Part shown: one piece after another, positions 22,336 through 27,264 of the stretch
Layout of the letters: each line of letters begins with the position of its first letter
Position numbering within the stretch: position 1 is the first letter of the stretch
Source: a virus
Virus record (IMG/VR): IMGVR_UViG_3300030099_005775
Location: 1 to 27,264 of that record
Direction: 5' to 3' (one strand)
DNA: 27,264 nucleotides
The notes under the pieces: generated by a model
What the model was told of the DNA's origin: nothing
Databases searched by the model: none
Seen by the model: the letters and a program-made list of their open reading frames with translations, nothing else
Translations under genes and position numbers: made by a program

Positions 22336-23511
22336 TTATCTCTCAATGTTTCTTACAACCTTAAATGACCATGCTGGGTCACTATAGTAATTTATCAATT
22401 CATCTACGGTTCCACTACCACTAACTACTTTAATGTGTATGTCGTAATGTCTCTCTGCTTGAAAACTATCCATTCTTAAATTAAAGAAATTACCAGTACC
22501 ATCACAACTAACAATTGAACCTGTTCCAAATGGTACGATTGTTTCTTCAGTTAGAGAATCTTTAATTGAATAAAAAGTTGAACCACTTGGTAATGTTCTT
22601 ACGGTAAGACCTTCAGGTGTTGTACCAAACACTCTATCATTGTATCTTGGTCTACCCACTAATCTAAATCTTGATATTGACTTTTCTAAATATTCTTCTC
22701 TTATACCTTTAAAATAAATTACGGTATCATCTAATGCACTACCTGTGAGTTGTGCTAAACTTCCTGTTGTCCACTTTGAGTCATCCCAAACTACTTCCAA
22801 TGATGGTGGATAAATTGTATGTGTTTCTCTTGAGAAGAATTGTAAAGTTCCAAGTCTTGATGTTCCACCTTCATCTGAATTAGTGTCTCCACTAAAAGAG
22901 TAAGTCGTTCCATATGAACCTGTAGATTCTCGTTTAATTATAAATCCATTATTTGGATAAATAGAACTTGAGAATATATGATTTCTAACCATATCAGTTA
23001 CATCAAATCTAACATCTCTTTTATCAAAAGTTAAATCAAAAGATTGACTTATATTATATTGTGAAAATGAATCTTGTGAACCAGTAAACCATGCACCACC
23101 ATCAGTTAATATTGAACCTGTTACCCAAGGTAGTTCTCTTTCTTGGTCTCTATATTTGTATGATGCACCATTCTCTGTTACAGGACTATCAAACTTTTTA
23201 CCAGTACCACTTTTCCAACTACCACTAATCATATAGACATGTAGTTTTTGTTCTGCCTCAATATCTTTTGAACCTGCGTCATATAAATTTAAATAAAATT
23301 TTGCAGTGGTTGGTATTCTACCATCTTGAATTGATTGTGAGATATAAGAATAGTCTGCACTTAATAATACACGAGAACTATTAATTGTACTACTATCGTT
23401 ACTTACCTCTTTAACAACTTCAAGTATTTCATCATGACCTGAATTTAATGATGCAGTTGTACCACCAGAATAAATTGTTGTATCTCTTTTTATATATTCA
23501 AAATAATGCAT
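22336..23511 (-). CDS. Baseplate-region structural protein with DNRLRE-like domain
   Basis: 391 residues. Residues about 1-235 follow the pattern of DNRLRE-type beta-sandwich domains: SRVLLSADYSYISQSIQDGR, AKFYLNLYDAG, then RFDVTDMVRNHIFSSSIYPN and NNGFIIKRES, where the D-V-T-x-M/L-V and NNGFxIK elements are the family landmarks. Then LGTLQFFSRETHTIYPPSLE completes the sandwich. The C-terminal 150 residues hold Ig-like strands. The ATG overlaps the gp6 stop by one base. In T4 the gene after gp6/gp7 is gp8, but I see no sequence match to it. A structural role is inferred from order; the domain call is from motif pattern. Confidence 0.6.
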   Translation of the reverse strand: MHYFEYIKRDTTIYSGGTTASLNSGHDEILEVVKEVSNDSSTINSSRVLLSADYSYISQSIQDGRIPTTAKFYLNLYDAGSKDIEAEQKLHVYMISGSWKSGTGKKFDSPVTENGASYKYRDQERELPWVTGSILTDGGAWFTGSQDSFSQYNISQSFDLTFDKRDVRFDVTDMVRNHIFSSSIYPNNGFIIKRESTGSYGTTYSFSGDTNSDEGGTSRLGTLQFFSRETHTIYPPSLEVVWDDSKWTTGSLAQLTGSALDDTVIYFKGIREEYLEKSISRFRLVGRPRYNDRVFGTTPEGLTVRTLPSGSTFYSIKDSLTEETIVPFGTGSIVSCDGTGNFFNLRMDSFQAERHYDIHIKVVSGSGTVDELINYYSDPAWSFKVVRNIER

Positions 23512-25490
23512 TAAAAGTCTCCTACTACTCTACCAATAATATCTGAATTTGGAAATTTTATTTCAAAACAACTTGGGTCAAGTGATGGATATAAAACCCC
23601 ATCTCTTGTGGCAGCGTTTATATCATAAATATTTCCACTATACCCTTCCGCAACTACATGTTTATTTTCAAGTACAATAATATCTTTATTAGGATTATTA
23701 TCATCTGGTGGTGTTAAACTTGCAACACCCTCTACTAATGAAATTTGATATGCAATATCAGTTTTCACAATTGGTTGTCCGATTTGCCATTTTTGAATGT
23801 CAAAATATTCTTTAACTTTTTGTATCGCTTGAAACAATACATCATTTTTATTGAATCCTCGTTTCGTAATAATATTAAATGTTACACCAATATTTATAAT
23901 GTATGCATTTTTAATATTAATCGCATCAGTAACCATTCTGTATTGTGAAAGATAAGTTCTTAAATTTTCTTTTACTGCTCTGTTTACAGGTACTAATTTT
24001 CTATCAACATCATATCCAAGAATATACATGTTAATTGCTAATGGATTTAGTGCATCACTAACACTTGTGTTCTCTACTACTTCACCTGTATTACTATCCA
24101 CATAGGTTTTAGTCTTTTGTTCTAATTGTTCATCTTGAACAACAAAGGCCTTTGCAATATTACCATATTTTTGTGGTAATGAATAAACTCTTGTGATATA
24201 ATCCTTTTGTGTAACTGCACGACCTTGTGAATTAAAAGTAGCAGCTGCGTTTAAACGAATACTTTGTAGAGACTCTTCACCACTTCCACCTGATGCAGGA
24301 TTTGGATTTGTAAATCCTAATGAACTTTCTGATTCATTTACTTTTGTACTATCAAGTCCTTCAGAGTTAATAGTAAAAGTAATTTCATTTTCATTTTGTA
24401 TTGTACTTGAACGAACATTATGTTCAACTGCACCACCATAATTATAAGTTACGGTAAGTGTTGTATCACTTGGTGCAAGTCCAAAAGTTTTTGTTTTTAA
24501 AAAATTACTTGGGTCAAATGTTGAGTCTATTTTAGAAACACCAGTTCCTAAAGATGAACCCACATTGTCTGGATTTGGAATAATTTCTTCATCAGGATTA
24601 TCACTAACACCACTACCAAATAATATTTCTGTTTTTAAATCCTCACCTCTAACTTTAGTTGCAAATCTTCTTGATGTTTTTATAAGTTTTAATAAGTATG
24701 GTGTGTCATTTTCAAATTGTGCAAGATTTGGGTCATTGTCTGAATTGTTTTCTTCATCTTCAAACACCGTGTCTTGTGCCAAGAAAGGAACTTGATACCA
24801 TTTGTTTCCATTAGAATCTGTAATGGATATAATTTCATTTACATTTGGTTCTGATAAAACTATTTTGTCAAATTTAGTTGCATTTGAAAAACTAAATGTT
24901 TCTGTTTTTCTTGTTCCACTTTTTCCTCTTATACTTTTAGTTAATTTAAATTTTTCTGGTATGGTACCTGATGATGGTTGGACGATTTCAATCTTCATTC
25001 TATCTAATGAACTTGAAACTTTAAAATTAATAGAATCTTCTAATGTGAAAGTAGTTCCATTATTTGCACTAACGATACCATTACTTGAAACTACACCAGC
25101 ATATTTTAAATCAGGTTCATATGAAGAACCATCTGTAGTTAATTTTGCAGGTACGGTTTGTGATACCTCAATAATCGCAGTCGCAGGTGAAGAAGTAACA
25201 GGTTTATATCCCATAGATTGTGCAATATCATAAATATTTTTCTTTTCTTCTGCCTGTAAAATTAATGTTTCTCTAAATTGATTATCAATATAGAAATTTA
25301 ATATATCACCAACATATGCAGCCATCTCTATAAACATCATACCAGGGTCTGCCTCATTAAAGTCGTTATATGTATTTGGAAAATATGACTTTGCAAACTC
25401 TATAATATTTTGTCTAATTGATGAAAAGTCTCTACCGAGATAATTTATTTCCTTTGAGACTTGTTTCTTTTGTGTTCCATAATCTGGCAT
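23511..25490 (-). CDS. Baseplate wedge protein gp6 (gpJ family)
   Basis: 659 residues. The N-terminus has the family signature: INYLGRDFSSIRQNIIEFAK (16-35), then FNEADPGMMFIEMAAYVGDI and LNFYIDNQFRETLILQAEEK. The middle is beta-rich with an insert, and the C-terminal third shows SIRLNAAATFNSQGRAVTQK followed by DYITRV, the conserved gpJ/gp6 segment, ending with KWQIGQPIVKTDIAYQISLV. T4 gp6 (660 residues) dimerises to ring the baseplate, and the length here matches. It starts 1 base after the gp25 stop and its stop overlaps the next ATG by one base. This is one of the best-supported calls. Confidence 0.9.
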   Translation of the reverse strand: MPDYGTQKKQVSKEINYLGRDFSSIRQNIIEFAKSYFPNTYNDFNEADPGMMFIEMAAYVGDILNFYIDNQFRETLILQAEEKKNIYDIAQSMGYKPVTSSPATAIIEVSQTVPAKLTTDGSSYEPDLKYAGVVSSNGIVSANNGTTFTLEDSINFKVSSSLDRMKIEIVQPSSGTIPEKFKLTKSIRGKSGTRKTETFSFSNATKFDKIVLSEPNVNEIISITDSNGNKWYQVPFLAQDTVFEDEENNSDNDPNLAQFENDTPYLLKLIKTSRRFATKVRGEDLKTEILFGSGVSDNPDEEIIPNPDNVGSSLGTGVSKIDSTFDPSNFLKTKTFGLAPSDTTLTVTYNYGGAVEHNVRSSTIQNENEITFTINSEGLDSTKVNESESSLGFTNPNPASGGSGEESLQSIRLNAAATFNSQGRAVTQKDYITRVYSLPQKYGNIAKAFVVQDEQLEQKTKTYVDSNTGEVVENTSVSDALNPLAINMYILGYDVDRKLVPVNRAVKENLRTYLSQYRMVTDAINIKNAYIINIGVTFNIITKRGFNKNDVLFQAIQKVKEYFDIQKWQIGQPIVKTDIAYQISLVEGVASLTPPDDNNPNKDIIVLENKHVVAEGYSGNIYDINAATRDGVLYPSLDPSCFEIKFPNSDIIGRVVGDF

Positions 25491-25491
25491 C

Positions 25492-25947
25492 TTAACTTCC
25501 TTGATTTATCGGTGCTTCTTGTGTAAACTCTTCAGTTGCAAACTGACCAAAGTTAAATGTTATTGTTTGAAGAGATTCCTTATCAGTTTGTATTGTGTAT
25601 TCTAATTGAACCAATACTGCATTTTCATTTCTTTCATCACTTCTAACTATAATATTATTAACAATAACATATGGTAACCATCTTTCTAATGCATCAGTAA
25701 TGGCAACTTCAATTCTATCTTCTAAGTCTGGTGTATATTGTTCAAAGACTAATCTCGTTAAATCACTACCAAACTCAGGTTGAAATGGTCTTTCACCTTT
25801 ATTTGTTAACAAGAGATTTCTGATATTTGATTTGGTTTGTTCTAATAATGTTTTACTTTGATTAAAAGTAGAGAACGCAGTTAGGTCTAATGGAAATGTT
25901 AGACCCACAAATATATCAGGATTCCTATCTGTATCTCTTGTACTCAT
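25492..25947 (-). CDS. Baseplate wedge protein gp25 (GPW/gp25 family)
   Basis: 151 residues. It contains the family core: FNQSKTLLEQTKSNIRNLLL, then the EPR-type signature GERPFQPEFGSDLTRLVFE (53-71) and a helix LEDRIEVAITDALERWLPYV, followed by VNNIIVRSDERNE strands. gp25 bridges the sheath and wedge and is the core of the conserved gp25-gp6-gp7 heterotrimer of contractile systems. T4 gp25 has 132 residues, so this is close. The gene is 3 bases downstream of an unknown 157-residue gene and 1 base before gp6. Confidence 0.9.
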   Translation of the reverse strand: MSTRDTDRNPDIFVGLTFPLDLTAFSTFNQSKTLLEQTKSNIRNLLLTNKGERPFQPEFGSDLTRLVFEQYTPDLEDRIEVAITDALERWLPYVIVNNIIVRSDERNENAVLVQLEYTIQTDKESLQTITFNFGQFATEEFTQEAPINQGS

Positions 25948-25950
25948 TTA

Positions 25951-26424
25951 TTATTTTTTTCCTTTGAACTTATCGTGTTTCATTAAATCACTATAATCAC
26001 GAGTTAATGCATTCACTAAAGATTCAGGTACTTGTTCAGAAGAAACTCCTGCTTCTTTCATAGTCATCGCAGCATTTATATTTCTTTGAGCTTCTTTATC
26101 ACCACCTGCTCTTAATGTATCACCATAACCTAACAACTCTGATGCTCTACTTGAATCAAATACACCACCACCTAATGTTGGATACTCTTCGGTATCACCT
26201 TTGGATAGACCTACCGTTTCATTTAAAATATCATTCAATGAATCATTTGATGTGTAGGTAACCTTTTCCTTTTTTACAACAGGTTTAGGTTTTTGTTGTA
26301 TGGTTTCTTTTGCGAGAGACTTAAGAGATTGTTTGTTCTCCTTTATAAATATCTCGTTAACTTGTTTTTTAACTTCTTTACGAACTACTAATTCTATTAT
26401 TTTTATTAGTTCTTGTTTTTTCAT
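25951..26424 (-). CDS. Unknown baseplate-region protein with coiled-coil N-terminus
   Basis: 157 residues. The first 55 are highly charged helix (MKKQELIKIIELVVRKEVKK, then QVNEIFIKENKQSLKSLAKE) suggesting a coiled coil, then a Lys/Pro segment. A Gly/Ser region (YPTLGGGVFDSSRASELLGY) and a final helix-rich part follow. No family is recognised. Position just before gp25 is where T4-type phages often encode a small wedge or hub accessory such as gp53, but no motif supports that. AGGAG precedes the ATG (GGAGTAATAAA). Confidence 0.6.
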   Translation of the reverse strand: MKKQELIKIIELVVRKEVKKQVNEIFIKENKQSLKSLAKETIQQKPKPVVKKEKVTYTSNDSLNDILNETVGLSKGDTEEYPTLGGGVFDSSRASELLGYGDTLRAGGDKEAQRNINAAMTMKEAGVSSEQVPESLVNALTRDYSDLMKHDKFKGKK

Positions 26425-26436
26425 TTTATTACTCCT

Positions 26437-26871
26437 TTATGTAACCGTGTATACACCACTAAATGTTGCACCACTACTTATATTAGTAAATATCACCGTA
26501 TCTAAATGTTCTTTAAAATAATCACCTACATTTGATAAAAATCCATCTAAGGTATCATCTTCCCATGTGGATGTTGGTGGTGTTCCACCAATTGTAGTGA
26601 ATACTCCATTTGTTAATCCTGTCCAATAAGTTACTAATCCTGCTCCAACACCACTCAGTAGTGTTGATACAGATTGTGATTGAAGTCCTGCCTTCATTGG
26701 TGTTAAAATCACATTTTTATTTCCAAGTGTTTGATTGTATGCACCACCACCACTTGTAATAGTAGAGTGATATTGGTTTACAATAAACTCTGCACATTCA
26801 TCAGTAGTGTTGAAGAACTGACCATTGTTCATTCTATTTCTGTAATTGTTTTGTAATGTATCAAACGCCAT
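26437..26871 (-). CDS. Unknown small structural-region protein
   Basis: 144 residues. It begins MAFDTLQNNYRNRMNNGQFF, with a helical segment containing TDECAEFIVNQYHSTITSGG, and continues with Gly/Thr-rich loops (GVFTTIGGTPPTSTWEDDTL) and short strands (VIFTNISSGATFSGVYTV). There are no membrane or secretion signals. The ATG shares a base with the stop of the spike gene (TAATG). It may be a spike-associated or chaperone-type baseplate protein; I cannot name it. Confidence 0.55.
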   Translation of the reverse strand: MAFDTLQNNYRNRMNNGQFFNTTDECAEFIVNQYHSTITSGGGAYNQTLGNKNVILTPMKAGLQSQSVSTLLSGVGAGLVTYWTGLTNGVFTTIGGTPPTSTWEDDTLDGFLSNVGDYFKEHLDTVIFTNISSGATFSGVYTVT

Positions 26872-27264
26872 TATTTATCAATTCTATGTTTCTCACTTAA
26901 TGCATCTTTGACTGCACTTAATGCAGATGTTACTGAACTCCAATTAGGTGCTGCACTTACAGGTCCTGGTGTTGGGCCTGTTGGTGTTGGTATACCAGTA
27001 ACACCACCAATTGCAGTTACTAATGCTTCTAACTTATCATATAAAGTTTGTCCCAATACTTGTGGTTCTTCTGCATTCTCACTACCAACTTTTACTTCTG
27101 ATGATTCCATAACAACGAGTGGTGACTCAACATAAACATCATTAACTGAACCTATTGATATTTTATCACCTGAGAATATTCCAATTGAGTTTCCATCAGA
27201 TTTTTTTGTAGTGAATATTAATCTATCACTACGAATCTGTACTTGTGCCTTATCATAATCTTTT
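26871..27264 (-). CDS. C-terminal end of a baseplate spike/hub protein, start outside window
   Basis: The reading frame is open right up to the window edge: residues before the internal Met at 27110 continue in frame as QVQIRSDRLIFTTKKSDGNS and IGIFSGDKISIGSVNDVYVE. The short strands (IFSGDKISIG, VYVESPLVVM, VKVGSENAEEP) look like the repeated beta-helix segments at the tip of gp5/VgrG-type spikes. They end in VLGQTLYDKLEALVTAI, the helix typical after such spikes. The 79-residue form from Met 27110 is only the tail of this longer frame. A membrane-puncturing tip is inferred from family pattern and gene order. Confidence 0.65.
   Translation of the reverse strand, partial: KDYDKAQVQIRSDRLIFTTKKSDGNSIGIFSGDKISIGSVNDVYVESPLVVMESSEVKVGSENAEEPQVLGQTLYDKLEALVTAIGGVTGIPTPTGPTPGPVSAAPNWSSVTSALSAVKDALSEKHRIDK

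Noticed and set aside
1-27264. Bacterial chromosome segment with a prophage
   Set aside because: No integrase, tRNA or housekeeping gene is present, all genes share strand and packing, and replication, baseplate and envelope genes alternate as in a lytic phage. A larger prophage cannot be fully excluded from one window.

Overview
This looks like part of a tailed, contractile (T4-type myovirus) phage genome. Every gene I can support lies on the minus strand. Packing is tight, with repeated ATGA and TAATG stop/start overlaps, no gene-free gap reaches 300 bases, and the DNA is strongly AT-rich. Recognisable phage functions are a gp46/gp47-type recombination nuclease, a DnaG-type primase, and a baseplate block of a spike C-terminus, gp25, gp6 and a gp7/tail-protein-I-like wedge protein. 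I see no tRNA, integrase, insertion sequence or CRISPR array.

Host: four predicted secreted or outer-membrane proteins have a signal peptide followed by Gln at the likely +1 position. One large secreted protein ends in a type IX secretion system (T9SS) type A sorting domain, and a PorV/PorQ-like barrel is encoded next to it. This points to a host in Bacteroidota or a related T9SS-bearing phylum such as Marinimicrobia. The host call is inference.

Layout, in transcription order (right to left). (1) 27264-16692, baseplate: spike C-terminus (cut by the window edge), two small unknown proteins, gp25, gp6, a DNRLRE-like structural protein, a proline-rich protein, and a 1704-residue wedge protein carrying a Hint (intein-type) domain and a LamG-like fold. 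(2) 16621-13927, three tail/fibre-type proteins, two of which share a C-terminal domain. (3) 13824-6408, a cell-surface and envelope module: a T9SS cargo with cohesin-like and dockerin-like segments, a PorV/PorQ-like protein, two CsgG-fold-like proteins flanking an outer-membrane barrel, two membrane/coiled-coil proteins and several very small proteins. (4) 6406-4489, a small operon with a PAP2 phosphatase, an HExxH peptidase and two proteins whose N-termini resemble T4 capsid-targeting peptides. (5) 4288-1, DNA metabolism: a PD-(D/E)XK nuclease, a sulfotransferase, a protein ending in a decayed Hint domain, the primase, and a single reading frame joining SbcD (gp47-like) to SbcC (gp46-like).

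The most unusual content is the phage-borne T9SS cargo plus PorV/PorQ-like partner, with a CsgG-like outer-membrane set beside it. A reasonable inference is that the phage remodels or decorates the surface of the infected cell. Two Hint domains in non-intein settings and the SbcD-SbcC fusion are also worth checking.
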